DNA of 64,000 bases from Sipunculus nudus (GCA_026874595.1 CM049318.1:49568750-49632749), one strand, 5' to 3'. Positions 47,562-61,609 are shown, counted from the first letter of the stretch. Notes: generated by a model from the sequence alone, not told the origin. Numbers and translations: made by a program.

Positions 47562-48689
47562 CCGGGTTGGGGCCAGGTACTTGTACCTGTACCTGGACCT
47601 GTAACTAGGTACACAATTCAGAGTACCTGTACCTGGACCTGTACCTGGCTGTCATGAGTAGGAAGTACCTTGTACCTGTAACTGTACCTGTACCTGGAAC
47701 TAAAGTACTTGTACCTGGTATAAGGTACTCCAGGTACAAATTTGATACTAGAAATGGACATCAGGCTTGGGTCAATTGCATGTACAAAGCTGTCACTCCC
47801 TGTCAGGGCAGTTAATTATCTCTGGCAGGGCTAATTACAAAGCATTTATCCCTGCTACCTTTGTAGCTAGCTAGGCTATCAAGCTGGTCAACATCAAGCC
47901 TCGAAACAGGAAGTTCATTGTGACATTATCAGCACAAGTATAGGGCAACTAACAAAGGATCGGAACAGGGCTGCCTACATGCCCCATGTAGACAGTTGTC
48001 TAGTATGATCACAGAATGGGGTTGTGACTGGGTATTTGTACCTAGGTACACAATTCACATTTATGTGAATTACAGGTTCTGATACTGGAAAGGGAAATCA
48101 GGTTGGGTCAAGTAAGTGTACTGAACTGTCACCCCTGTCAGGGCTGTTACTTAAACCAGACAAGAGGTAATTACTTAGCTTTCATCTTTGCAGCCTTTAA
48201 AATTGAGTTGGTCAAGGTTAGTAGCATGCTGTCCTAGCCACCTCCAGCATCTTTACAGGAAGTTCATTGTGTCATTATCAGATATAAAGGGTACAGAGTA
48301 AAGAATATGGGCTATATTTATCTGAAACTCAAAACTTGATTTAAAATATAGACATAATAGTTTAGTATATGAATTTTTATATTTCTGTAGTAATAACTTT
48401 GTAAACCTTATCAGCTTCATTCATTGATCACATTTACTAAAGGCAATCCTTACATTTGCCAGGCCTGTATTTTTTTCTGATTACATAGAAAGCGATCATC
48501 TAAAACTTTATACTAGTATATTCCGTCATTCTATAATAACAAATTATAAAGTACCTAGGTACTTTATAAAGTACCTGTACATAGGTGCTCTACAAAAATG
48601 TTGTACCTGTGCCTGACCTGTACCTGAACATTTAACAAGTACCTGTTTCTGAACCTAGGTACTGTCGCATGTACCTGGCCCGAACCCCG
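47562..48689. mobile_element. TIR element with GTACCTG-repeat ends
   Basis: The left end CCGGGTTGGGGCCAGGTAC and right end GTACCTGGCCCGAACCCCG are inverted partners with two mismatches. The flanks are ATTGCAGT (47,554-47,561) and AATGCAGT (48,690-48,697), an 8-bp target-site duplication with one change, as in hAT elements. Both ends continue inward as many degenerate GTACCTGTACCTGG words. The centre is two diverged ~300-bp direct repeats (about 47,730-47,960 and 48,060-48,290) sharing GGTCAAxTxxxTGTAC, CTGTCACxCCxTGTCAGGGC, GAGTTGGTCAA/AGCTGGTCAA and CAGGAAGTTCATTGTG. No transposase. Confidence 0.7.
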
Positions 48690-48759
48690 AATGCAGTATC
48701 TTCTATATCAAATCTTTCGCCTCGTAGCTCATATAATATGGGTCACTCTGACATAAGTT

Positions 48760-48870
48760 TTCGTTTGCATGGAGATTTTACATGGAGCTTTCTGGAATAA
48801 AGTGAGAAATTGCTTGGGGTCATGGTTGCGATTTATGCCCTGTCAACGGACGGGAAAACGACTAGGCAAA
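48760..48870 (+). repeat. Fragment of the ACAAG...CTAAAA element family
   Basis: TGGAGATTTTACATGG, then GGTCATGGTTGCGATTTATG and CCCTGTCAACGGACGG, resembles the unit in 32,792-33,464 (GGTTACGATTTGTGCCCTGT, AACGGACGGACGG). Only part of one unit is left. From 48,871 to 51,190 I see no gene. Confidence 0.4.
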
Positions 48871-51189
48871 GACTTTAAAGTGAGCTCTAAACTTCAAAAT
48901 TCCGTTTTAAAGAGAAAAATATTAAGAATTTTGTTTAAGGTATTTGACCGGTCATGGTGATAAAATAGGGTGTCTACGTAAAAAGAAAACAAAATGGCAG
49001 ACATATCACTCCAGGGAAGTGAATTCCGGGACGCTGAGCAAAATTTAGGAGAATCACGTGGGGTTTTCTGGCATTCCAAAGGCAGTAATCTGTATCATAT
49101 TTTGAACTGAATTGTAAAATTGAAAATATGAACTCCCCAATGTAATGCTATTGCATACCGTGTGTGTAATATATAAGTTTCAACTGCCAGCTTTCAGCGC
49201 GGGGTCTGCCCAGATAACTGGTTTGTTTGATTTTACAGCCGTCATTGGTCAGTGACTGCAAAGAGAGCCAAATTTCTTCCTGCTTGTCCTACAGACGGTA
49301 AATCGCGCGTCCGTCAGGAATGCTTTGACCCTCCTAACCAAGCAGATGAAAGGCATTTCGACGCTGACCCCCGCTTTCCTGAAAGCTCTATATACATAAT
49401 ACATGTATACCATACAAAGACACCCTTTGAGTTATCACCGTTTAATGCAGGGCCTTTTGTTTTTATTACAGATCTATGAAATAAGGACAGAATTAAGGCT
49501 CTAGGTATGTCTCAGTGTTCCCACATCGCCGTCCAGCTCAACTCAGACCATTACATCATCGTCACAGGACAATAAAAGAAGAGCTTTCAGGCTTTTATAA
49601 TATTCAGTACACAAAGGTAATTTAACATTGGACCGGAAGAGACTAAGAAACGCAGTTGACGGGTTTGACAGGACGTGTTGATGATATTAGGTGGCCAAGT
49701 CTCAATGAAATACTACTGTAGGAAACTGAATCGCCCACCATTGATTCATCTTGTGGATGTGACCTACAGGGTTACAACTGGTTCAGTGCACAGCTTGATA
49801 TTTGTTATCAGGGATCGAAATAAATGAATTTTTCAGCCTTCCAACGGAAAGGCATTAATATAAATTTGCATTTCCGCAGAACAATTTGCCATTCCGCTTA
49901 AGATGCATCCTACCATCATATCAGACTTTCAGTCACACTTCGCTCAGTTTAAACCTTATTCTGACATCTTATATGCCTTTGTACATGTACTCTGGCATGC
50001 AAAAATAATTTAATAACTTTTTAAATGGTAAAATTGTTATATCAGAAACACGATAAAGCAGAAAAAAAGCTAGAAAAATATAAGATAGTGTCGGAAAGTA
50101 AAAGAAGCAATAGACCATTTTTAATGGAAAATTTAGGGAGTCGGTGAAACCATACCTGTCAAATATTTTATATTTCTCGTCCTGTTTGCTACTTTATACC
50201 TATCAGATCTAATGTGGAAAACATCTAGGTGTTCACCTGTCCAACGGATTGGTAGAAAATGAAAAATGCCTTTCCGTGCACATGTTTGCCTGTCTGAGTC
50301 GGGCGTAAAGGCGTTATTTTGAGCCCTGGTGATCTGTGAGATAACTATAAATCTCACATAAATCTTATAAATGGTATTTTTCTACTTTCGCCGAGAGTTA
50401 TTTAGAGACTTGCAAATGCCATAGATATAAACCTGAGAAGAGCATTCCTTAAGGTTTCACTGGACGTATACTATTTGTATACAGCTTATTAGAGAGATAA
50501 ATGTCTGATTAAATACCATATAATTAAGTTAATATATAGCCAATATATTCAGAATGGGTCACATTATTTGTTTTTAATTAAAGGGAAGGAATCATTTTGT
50601 TACAGCCCTATACTTCCAAACCCTTACGAGTAAAGCGACAGCACGAAAAACAAGGGTTGTACAGAAACTATATCATTAACCTGGTGCAACGTGGTGTGAA
50701 TAGCATACACATTTTCAACACAGAACCTCACTCTTGTTTAAAAAAAACACAAAAAATAACAGAAACCCAGAGGGCCAACTGACGTGATTTTAATATATCT
50801 TTTCTAGGCGAGCAAATGGTCACCAGTTCTACAGTTAGGGCATGTTCTGTATCATTAAAAGCGTACTATGTTTAAACAGCTAAATGTCTTCCAACGCATG
50901 CATTCAGTCATCGCGGCTTTCGGTAGATTAATTGTTAACATCCTGAAATCAAATCGGTTTTTATCGAAATTGAAGAGGGCGGAGTCATATCTGATGGTAA
51001 AAGAGCATTTGTGCAATACTGCTTACCAGCTTGAACGAGACCTACGGCAGTTTCGTAATGTCGCAGGGTGTTGAATATCAACTGTGTGTCTTTATTATAG
51101 ATTTTTTGTTATCATGCATTTCTGTAATGGTCACAGACAAGTACCATGGGCAATTTACTTGTAAATGATGTGTGCTGAACCTAATAGGA

Positions 51190-51480
51190 CACCCTTCTGA
51201 CCTTAACCATAATAGGGTCCAGATTGTGACTTCCATTAACCAAAACCAGCAGAATATTACTCTTGTGAGTCCGATTCTGCGCAGGAGGATCCATGATTCG
51301 GAAAATGGAGGGTCCAACGCGGGACAAAACCTGAAAAAAGTCCAAAGGTCCGGAAAAAGGTAGGGGGGGGGGGGGGGTCCCGGCCGGAAAAAAAAATTGT
51401 GTGAAACCCTTAAAAAAATTTGCGATGGCTGGGGGGATGGGGGCCGGTTGCCCTGGTCCCTCCGAAACACAACCAGCCGT
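51190..51480. repeat. G-rich decayed repeat with 15-base poly-G
   Basis: GTGAGTCCGATTCTGCGCAG resembles 18,027-18,045 (GTGGGTCCGAGTCTGCGCAG), suggesting a shared repeat. A poly-G run lies at 51,363-51,377. The longest open frame of the window (minus strand, 51,078-51,602, 174 codons) crosses it and is proline/phenylalanine-rich without any family motif, so I do not call it a gene. From 51,481 to 53,640 nothing further is recognised. Confidence 0.35.
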
Positions 51481-53647
51481 GTGACAAGATCTGATTCGGT
51501 ATTAGTAACAGGGCGGTTCAAGCAACTTCGGATGCATGAAGCACTTCGGATACATGAAACGTAATTGCACTTTTTGCTCCAAACCATCCAGAGCTCTGTC
51601 ACCTTCCTACAGATAGTAAGCGTCCCTGGGTATCAGTTTCCTACTGTACATAAATCAAATAAAAGGGGTATGATGGTTGAATTTTAAAGTCGCACTTGAT
51701 AAACTTATTTCATAAATTATAGCTATACTTTGTACGTGGCTACAGATATTAGGCTGCAGCTGTGTCATAACAATTATAAGTGATGGTGATGAAGATTATG
51801 ATGGTTATTACTGGCAGTATACTCATATTTTCGACATGCACCTGTGACATCCATGTATTAATGTGTGTGCATAATGGCAGTGCCATGAGCGTTTTTAAAG
51901 GAAATGGCAGAAATAAACTTGCCAGAATTCGATAAGGTGCAACGTAATCCTTGTTTTGGGATAGAAAGTGATTCCTTTAATCGTTTATAGAAAATTAATT
52001 CAATATATCGCGTTAATGTACATCTTTACAAGTATGTTCTTCATTTACGCTCCCAGAGTCCAATTTTGCATTTACAACCGGAAGGTGCCAAAAGCACAGT
52101 GGAGGAGAAGTAAAGGTTTATGTCAACCCCTGTGGTTTGAATTGTCTTTATTCAGATGACAAGTGCAGCGCTTTCACGGTTCACTGTTTTTTTCCAGTTG
52201 GTCACTTTGCAGGTTTTCAGGCGTGAATTTCAGTTGTGACTGTCACAGCACACGAACCTTTTTCTTATTTAGTCTTGAAAAATCTAATTTTCTTCACAGT
52301 AATTGCCCAAATTTTTAAACATACTGATCATTCTGCGGAAATTTTTTACCAAGAAGAGTCTAATCATCTGTTACTTGGTCTCTTCATGTTAAACAAAGAC
52401 AGATCTGTCCAACTATCTGTAGGGTAATTAATCATCGAAGTAGGATGTAGTGCGATCCATGTCAACCATGGTCTAGCGGTACTTACTGCATGCATGCAGC
52501 TAGATGTAAGAGACGCATGTGTCGGATGTTTCGCGCCAAATACAATGGACGTCAATGCCATTGTGACGTTCTCTCCATCAGATTGAAACAAGGTACAATT
52601 TTCAGTTTAGGGTGTCAGTTTCCTGTCGTTATACAACAGACTGACATTTCTTATTTCAAATGCATCATATGAAAACCATTAAATACAGAGTAGGCATTTT
52701 ATATTGCTGAAAGTTATTCCCCGCCATTTTGGTTCTGTCGCCGGAGGAAATGTAATAGAAGGACAAAGTTCTCCAATAAAATAGTTTAAAAGTTGCCAAA
52801 TTCCAATCGCAATATAGCGACAGTCTGTAAAAGTTTACTTTTATATTTCGCTTTCTTTAATATGAAAATTGATACGTATATTAGCTTTGAAAGGCGTATA
52901 TTTCAACTAGGTCTGGGATGTGTTCATTAAGATAACGGGTTGCTGGGCTACATTAGCACTTATTAAAATCGTTTCTTTTGATAAAAGATAAGTGATGCTA
53001 TATCTAAGACGACCCAGGAGAGACAGAGGCTGTTAACAAAATCAAAGGCCGGCAGAGTGATAAATATCACGTGAGGGACGGTTGCTAGACAACTGAAGGT
53101 CATTGAGATTGAACGCACACCCCACAGGACACAGGCCTGGAACTAATGCCGGGTCAATCCTTTGTTCCCCTTTATATGCTCCAGTATGTCGATAGGTCGC
53201 GATCTCTTGTCTAATGAACTGGTACTTTAAAGACTGCGGGCGTGTGATCATCCAACCATTTCAAAAATGGTACCTCTAATGGCGATCCTGTAAGTTGATA
53301 TAACTCTTTGAATTTATGGGTTTCTATTATATACACCAAACAGCTAGATTATTACCATGAATATACCCTTTCAATCTTTCTTTTGACACATGAACCATAT
53401 ATGAATAATATTGACCTTTAATATTATCTGCTGCACCATATTTATTTCCGAAGAATGTAAAAAATAGGCTTCATGGAGTGGATGAACTGTCTGCTCAAAC
53501 CACCAGCATTGGGTCCATGTGTTACTCCGTGCAGTGTTTTAATGAAGCCGACAAACTGAAACATTCCCTGATGATTGGGTCAAGAAACTAATTTAGGAAA
53601 ACGATTCTGGGTATAAGGATATCTTTATAAAAATAAGGAATTAGAAC

Positions 53648-53955
53648 TTCACATTCTATGGAATGTCAGCCTCGGCCGTGTGGCGGTCCCTATTGTGGCA
53701 TTCACTTAATCGGCCCACATTCCCAGATATAAGTGCCTAAACATTTATAAGTTTTCCTTGATGATGTTCATAAATCCGGATCATGTGAAGGGATCATGTT
53801 AAATGCCCTGAAAATTTCATGAGATTCCGTTCATGATCGCATTAGATATGTGGTGAACAAATGCACAAACACAATCGCCCACCCAACCACCCTCACGATC
53901 ACATGCATACACACACACGCACAAGATCCGGGACGAGAGCAAATCCCGGAGGCAA
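53648..53955 (+). mobile_element. Hairpin-headed MITE family, copy 7
   Basis: Head hairpin ACATTC-TATG-GAATGT (53,651-53,666), then CAGCCTCGGCCGTGTGGCGG, ATTCACTTAATCGGCCCACA, TTTTCCTTGATGATGTTC, AATCCGGATCATGTG, TTTCATGAGATTCCGTTCAT, an (AC)n tail, and CCCGGAGGCAATG at the end. It has lost part of the middle (the TTGGCCCATTC box). Confidence 0.6.
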
Positions 53956-54459
53956 TGATTCATTCTAATCGTGCCGTAAATGATCTAATAGAAATTGATT
54001 TCAGTTAAACATATGGATTTGAATTTCATGACGTAATTTAATCCAACCTTCCACAGAATAGTCCACTAACGTCAGTTTATCATGCGCCTACCCAAGTACC
54101 ACAAAGAGAAGTAGCAGAAACAGAACCTCAAACAGATGTTAAATAGAAGGCCTTGTATACCTCTATTTCTTACACCTAAAGTAATTAATATTGATAAATC
54201 AGAAGTATTTATCCACTTTATAGCCTATAAATATGTGATGTTCTAGCAGACCAATCATGGGACATAAGAGAATCAAAAGGTTAGGCAACTGTCAACTTCA
54301 CCTGTAAGAGAAATTCCTTAAATAAAATGAAGAAAGGTCAAGTTTTTATGCATGTCAGTTTATCATTCTTTTTGTTGAGAGATGTTTGCTTATTTATGTA
54401 TGTTCAGTGATTGCCTTTATATTCGTTGGATTAAAATGTCGCGATTTCCTTTAATTCAA

Positions 54460-54790
54460 TGTTTCGCGAGAGTTCCATTTTCGCGATCTCACATTATTGA
54501 AAACTGAAACAAAGTAAACCATTATTATATGAATAAATTGTATTAAGTAGGTTGTGCGCAAATTCTTGAATTTGGAACCAAGGGAAGATCAAACGAGTTG
54601 AAATTATTTTTTTTATTAAAGTTAGATGACTAGATAGATCTGATATCATTTATAACAGCAACCTTTGAACCTACAAGGTCTATTATTGTTTATATTGGGA
54701 TATCAGTCGTTTACCATTCAACTTATCCATATGTTCACGAAAGTTTCATTTTCGCGATAATTACCCTTAAAAAACGAATATTAACACTCG
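54460..54790 (+). repeat. Dispersed repeat S, copy 2
   Basis: It matches 32,030-32,420 in box order: TTTTCGCGATCTCACA, AAAGTAAACCATTATTATATG, TTGTGCGCAAATT, GATCAAACGAGTTGAAATTA, TTTTTATTA, GATCTGATATC, then AAAGTTTCATTTTCGCGATA. From 54,791 to 56,500 I see no gene. An open minus-strand frame at 55,435-55,735 is discussed under rejected items. Confidence 0.5.
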
Positions 54791-56500
54791 CGAACAAATA
54801 AAGGAGCACTGCACAGTGAATTTTCCAAATTATGATTGCGGTCGTATAAACAAAATGTAAATGCTCCAGCTCAGAATATTATTGAGACTCCTGTTTCCCA
54901 TTTCCGATATTTCAGAATGTAATCTGTTCCGTTAATTATACAACCGTAAAGTCCAAAACAATTTTTTTTAATGATGTCACAAAATTGAAGAGTGAAATAT
55001 GTGCGATTAAGTATTAAACTGTGTATATATTACTCTCCTCAGAGCGGTTTTGTTCATCCAGAATTTTCTTGCATTGTTTTGCTATATTTATGGGGCTAAT
55101 GAACTCACTTTTTCTGGAGGCAGAATTGACATAGACCTTTCACGAAAAGGATAAATATTTAGGACTGGCCATAGATAAGGAAGTCGTTAAACTGTTAAAT
55201 TTATAAATAATTGATTAAGCTACAATTTTTACTGAATATGAATAAACTTCCTCTTTACCATAAATACTCTTGGCATTTAACCTGCATGTAAGATATTCTA
55301 TGGTGGTAATTATTATTGTCCTTTCAACAATTTGTTAAATGCAGTTGTTGAACATATCTTTATAACTATACGTTAAGGCTGGTAGCCGTCAGTGGGTACA
55401 CTTGGTACGGAATAGTGATCGCACTGAACCTTTGTCACGGTGAAGTCTCGCCATGAATATGAGCGTTTTTTTTTTTTAATTCTTGTACTGCCAGGAGTGT
55501 TTCAAAGTGTGTCCTAAGGGGGTTCATTTTTCTTATTTCTCCGCGGATCAGGGGATGTCTCCAATTATTTTTCGATGGGGCTATCAAATCGCCCCCTTTC
55601 GGCAACTGTGATTGTGTATCAATGCAGACTATTTGTTTCTCTGAATCAGGGCCTAAATTAAGCTCCAGTTTCTTTAAATTTTCTGAGACTCGTACAGTCA
55701 GGCATAACAATATTTTCAGTTCTTCAACAAAGAAGATTCGAACCTATTAATAAAATATGTGGTACGAGCCTTATATATTGCTTATTAATTTATCGATTAT
55801 ATTTAAGCATGTTATTCTCATGGACTGTGGAACAAAATGTAAACCGGCACCGGTGTTGTTGTGTTACCTGTTAATAGTGAAAAATTTTAGCAAATCTAGC
55901 CAGTTGGAATAAACTAGTCTTCAGGTGCTAAATAATGAACGGGAAGGGTAAGCTCAGATCTATAATACTATGACATATTGGCCAATTACCTTGTGGCAGT
56001 GTGTTCTCTCTGTGTTCGGAATTATTAAATAACTGAAGGGTTGTTCCACATTAGTAGGCACTTTCTCAAAGGACATGGCCTTGGCCGGCAACTCTACAGG
56101 TAGTGTTAAGTATATTACCTACCAAACCACGTATATTATTTTCTCCTCTTTAAGTTACAATACAAGTCCCACCGGGGGCACTATATGTAAGTTTTATGCC
56201 GTTTGGGTCTTATGATAGATAATGTGTGGGTGTGAACTACAAAAACCTCTTTCTCCTGGGAAATCCTTTAAAAGGTCAAGTGTACACGATACTGTCACTT
56301 AACTTGTCATTGCATGCTAATGTGTCAGTTAAAACTTAACCGTAATTCTATTTTATGTTTCGTGGAAAACTAATGGATGATTGAAAATGTTCGCATCTAT
56401 TATCGTGAAGAAAAATCGCTGATATATATACATACATTCATATATATACATATACATATATATACCAGTAAAAATTTAAATAGTTTTCTTCCAGAAGACC

Positions 56501-56600
<100 letters not shown>

Positions 56601-59229
56601 CAAATGAGGAACGTACCATCGGCCATAGTCTCAGTTTTGAATTTTCGTAAGTATTTCGTCCATTACTTGGGGACGACACTGGTTCAGAAATCGGTATACA
56701 CCACTCAGTAGACATTAATATTAGACAGGTAAGTACTATCTGATACAAGTCATTCGGGGGTATGTTCTGGAGTGGTTTCCTACCTATTGTATCGTGAACG
56801 ATATCGTAAATGATATATCGTGGTAAACTGCGGACAATCTATACAATAGATTTATCTATACAAACTAAAAATCCATCTATATGATAACGGGTCTTTTTCC
56901 TATGCTCTCGTCCAGTAACCTGTGGGAGCCATGCTTGTATTCATGCGGTCCGATATTCAATAAACATGCAGAGGGGTTTACCAATATGCGGATTTTTTTT
57001 ATATTCATATATATTTATAGATTCAAGGCTTCTCAAAAATGGCAAAAATATTAGATTCCTAATCTTTTAGAATTGTGGACATAATCTGCAATTATACTTA
57101 ATTCAATAAAAATGTTAATGTTTTAAGTAATGTCCGAAATTTCTGGCCAATAAGAACTCCGTAATACACGTCGACATTTAAACATTCAAAAGTGATGGGC
57201 CGGGGTCGACCGAGTGTATGGCAAGGCCCCCGGCAGGGTCTCGGGGCAGAGAAGTTTGTTACTCTGAATCAGGGCCTCTGAATCAGAAATTTATAAAGAA
57301 GTATATATTTTTTAAATTAAAGCCTTTATTCTAATATTAATTATTTTTCTAATATTTTTCATTACATAATGTTACTGAGATGCAACTGAGACGCACACAT
57401 TCCACCTGGTATAATTAGAATTATCATTTTTGTTGTGATTTTTTTAGGAAACCTATTGTTTTCAAAATAAAATAATTCCTTATGGTGTCCAATATACTGA
57501 ATTTCAGGGCATGCACCGTACTGACTGCTACTGTTTCATTCAAAATCCCAAAATCGTATTTTTAAGTTTACAAAGTAATAATTCCGAAAATAAAAGTGTC
57601 TTAAATGTGTTTTCAAGATGTTTATAAATCTCACTTAATTTTTTTCCCTCTTGAAGTGAATTTTTTTTAGCTCAGGTAAATTGATTTGACACAATTTACC
57701 AACTTATTCAACACTGTATGCACTCCCGTTAAGTTACTGCGCCGTGAATGCTTTCTTTGGACACACAGATGTGAGCTTTTCTTTTGTGCTTCGGCCAGAT
57801 CAATCTTAGTAAAACAGTTACCAACACATAGTTTCCGCATACGGTCTTATAGATGGGCAGGCCCGGTTCGTTCCTTCTCCCACACTCGATGAGGGACTAT
57901 ATTTCGCTGATCAACGCGGCGATCAGTGTATAAGAGACTATTCCCCTGATCATCACCAGGCAGTTATATAGCTATATTATAATTGACAGTGGTCGCACTG
58001 GACTTGTCCTGGAACTCCTAATGCACGTGTTTGGACTTGAAAGGGAAAAAGCAGTTTGCTACTTTGAATCCAGGCCTTGAGGCCCTCCGACGGTTTATGC
58101 CGCGGCTGTTGTCAGACAGTTCCAGATTGTTTCCCTATATGTCGACAGTTGAGTTAAGATGACGCAAAATACAATGTCATTGGCACTTGGTCAACATCCA
58201 TTGGACCTTCAGTAATGACTTGTTGTTGTAAACTAAAATAAAGTGATAGCGGAACTCTCCGCTAAAAGAACATACCTCACCGGGATATAAGATCCAAGCA
58301 GCCAACGATTGGGGCAAACTCTTTATTGTTACATTTATTTTATTACGCTATTGTTGTCGACAATTTGACAAATTTTAGAAGTAAGATGGACTTTGAATAA
58401 GATAATAGGTAATGTAAACTGTGGTGGATCAAACATGTGAAACATCATTGCTTATGGGAGAGGTTATGTGTTTCGTAGTATATACGGATCTCAGAGATGA
58501 GACGGGCCATTTGGAAAGTGTTTATGTTTATTCAAGTTACTTATATACATACAAAAAACGTAGAATATATGAATTTAATTGTTTTTTCTTTAGAATACAA
58601 TCACATTGTTCTTAACCCGTTTGTTACTCCTGTAAACAAGCGGAAATAACCCTGCACCGGGCGGTATCAGGGTCCAGAAAGATGAACATGAAGTGCACGC
58701 CACCTGTTGGCCGAAACCTAGCTCCATCAATAAAAATTTTCAAGCTTCCAGCCTGTGTCTCTTACGTGTTTCATCTTCATACTTCTTCTCCCTAATTAGG
58801 AGTGGTCGCTAATATGACTTCTGGTTACGAATTCGTGTTATTGCAAACAGTCCCTCGAATTTTCTCACACATACAACCATAAAAACGCATAAAACAGTTA
58901 ATTGGAAACAATAATTCTACGTGCTGGGATAGATTTGCTGGGAAACTTTTTTATTAAGCAAAAGTGAGCTAAAAGCATGAATTAAACACATTGTGGTTTA
59001 TGTACACTTAAAAACTGTATAGATGATGTTGGTTATCCTTGATCGAGTTTTGGATAATCCTTATAATAGAAACTAAACCCATTTTATTTGCTTTCTTTGT
59101 GAAGCAGGATAGGTTTTCCTCTTATCACCAGTCTTGTGGTTGGCAACCTAATAAAATAAAAAAAGAGGTTATATGATTGAGGTTAAAAGATGTATCCTTT
59201 AGAATCATCGAACGGTTAAATACTTAAAA

Positions 59230-59689
59230 CAGTGATGTAGGACTCGAGTCCAGACTTGATCCTGGACACGCACTTGGATTCAAAGGTCAGGATGAGTCCA
59301 TCTCTAGTCCAGCTGAAAAAAAAAAACACTGTCGTGTAGGACCTGACTTTAAGATTCTATCATAAATACTAATATACGTGAACCAATGACAGAATATTAC
59401 AAAAACATGTTTAGACTTTGTACCGAACTCAGTCTATGCTTTGGAAGTTAAATGATATTCAATATTGAATAAAATCCTTGTGTAAACATACTTGCCTAAA
59501 AATACTAAACGTATGGACATGGTGATCTCAAATTTGAATTTTGATGTGCTATTATTAAGACTTTTATTTGGACTCGGACTTCGATTCGAGTTCCAAAAGA
59601 CTCGGACTCGAGGAAGGTGGACTTATATTGGACTTGAAAGTTAAGGACTTGGACTTGGACTCGGATACGTGGACTCGACTACATAATTG
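59230..59689. mobile_element. hAT-like MITE with AGTCC/GGACT-rich ends
   Basis: The left end CAGTGATGTAGGACTCGAG is mirrored at the right end (CTCGACTACATAATTG). Flanking repeats ACTTAAAA (59,222-59,229) and CTTAAAAG/GCTTAAAA (59,689-59,697) share CTTAAAA, consistent with a near-8-bp duplication. Like the element at 2,937-4,883, GACTTGGACT-type words fill both ends and there is no coding capacity. It is a more intact relative of that element. Confidence 0.65.
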
Positions 59690-60785
59690 CTTAAAAGCGA
59701 ATCTCATCTCGTCAAAATAATGTAATATTTTAACAGTCAAACTCATTTACCTTCGGTCCCTTCGGGCACAGTGTATATGTTTGGATCAACACATGACAGG
59801 GGGATGTACCTCTCTGCCTCTTTCTCCAGTTTCTTTATTGGTACTTTGTAAGTATTGTCTTAATTAAAAAAAGACATTCGTACACCCTTCTTCCGACTTC
59901 TTATAGCACATGAACACCACAAAGATCATGTTTTGTCAACACCATGGAGAAAGGTCACTTCTGTGGTTGGATTGGAAAAAAAAACAAAGATTGTAACGAG
60001 GTGAAGCTTGTGGCCCATGGGCCATGGAGCTCAGTCGAATTTTACAATGTAGGTCTGATTACAACTTAAGGTCACAGTGACTAAATTTTAGGTTTCTAGG
60101 GAAAACATTCACAACCTATCTGCATATAAAGTTTTGACTGCTCAGGTCAATTTTTAAGAATATATGACAGCTGTCATAATGGTCAATTTATCCGGTTCAA
60201 CCTTATGTAATCAAAACGAACCAACCCGATCTCCCCTTTTGACCAGTGTCAACGCAACTTATACACAGTAAGTTTCTACACGGACAGATTTTGATCGGTT
60301 GAAACCGCTCCTAATAGCTGCCAGGGTTCGTACCTGGTCGTGTATCGGATCACCGACACCAAAAAGTACACTACGAAAACGTCCGGATCAGGTTCTTATC
60401 AAAATGACGTCACATTCGCTCCTGATAGTTACTGTCGAACTTGTTTTCTTGTCTCGCATTGTATATATTTATATATGGCATTATCAGTTTTTAACCAAGT
60501 AACTGTACGTGTGTCGATAAACAGTATATACAAAATGTACATTTAAAATCAATGCATGCACTCTACCGGTGCAATTTTTGGTATAACTGAGAATAAGGCC
60601 AGTACAAATAACAAGGTCTATTCCTTAAGTTAGTCAAACGGATTTTCGTTCGCGAAATGTAACTTAATTATGCAAGTGTACAGAAGATGGAAGTGATCCG
60701 CCTTAAACTTTCATTACATACGACCTTCTATTTTACCTTTAAAAGAAAAGATAATCAATGTTTATATCTTAAATATACAAAAATA

Positions 60786-60905
60786 TTCAATCTATCTAAT
60801 CTATCTATCTATCTATCGATCTATCTTATCTATCTTGTCTTTCTTATCTTTCTTATCTATCTTATCTTTAGAACTTATCTATCTTATCTATCTATCTATC
60901 TGTGT
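60786..60905. repeat. (TATC)n microsatellite, imperfect
   Basis: TATC units with scattered changes, ending in (GT)4. No gene seen in the flanking 1 kb on either side. Confidence 0.85.
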
Positions 60906-61609
60906 GTGTGTTTTCTTTTTCAATTTTCTCATTTCTACAGTATTTAATGTTTTGGGCAATACTTCATCCAAAAGTCCGTAACTTCTGAGACAATTATTTT
61001 GCAAACGATTAGGTAGAAAGTTATTAGTAAACTGGAGAGAAAGCTCAGAGATACGTGTACAAAGACTAAAGTGTCATTATTTCATGAATTCTTAATATCC
61101 TCCGGTTAAGGATTTGAGCTGCCACTATTTCCAAAGGACAGATTTAAGGTCAGGAAATTTTTACAAGGCTTGTACGTTAATGAAGGTCAGGCCTAATAAT
61201 ATTGTGAGGTTTCATGTCAAGATGAAATTTGAATTTGAATACCTTTTCCTTGTAATTAAGTTTTGGTCATTTAGATTAGTTAAGGTGGTTGTAAGGATTC
61301 AATTTTTGGATTAATGTGTATCCATTAGATCTGCAGTGATTGATGGTGTCGTATGTGTATTTAAACGTTAGAAAAGGACAATAGGCAGACAGTGGAGTTT
61401 GTAGAGCGTAGCCGAAAGAAGGAGAGTCAGAACCAGAGAGTCAGAAGGTGGTCTTTAGGAGTCTTTAGGAACGATAGTCAGTAAGGATCTTTTTGTTTGT
61501 AAGAAGATCAGTTATTTAGAACATGATCGTCAAGCAAGGTGTTCAGTTTTATAAGTGTATAATTAATAAATCATAATCAACCTTCAAGAAATGTTTTCAT
61601 GCAGTAGCG

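Noticed and set aside
50868-51074. Plus-strand 68-codon frame starting with ATG
   Set aside because: The peptide looks ordinary in composition, but there is no domain, splice context or conserved copy to support it.
51078-51602. Longest open frame in the window (174 codons, minus strand)
   Set aside because: It crosses a poly-G run and a decayed repeat, is proline- and phenylalanine-rich, and has no recognisable domain. It is likely chance.
55435-55735. Minus-strand open frame of about 100 codons
   Set aside because: No family recognised, no ATG at its start, and one segment (the GPDSE stretch) belongs to a short repeat seen again at 57.25 and 58.05 kb. It may be a repeat-derived frame.
60299-60502. 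Stretch with GGGTTCGTACCTGG suggestive of a tRNA T-arm
   Set aside because: No matching A box or acceptor stem at the right distance.
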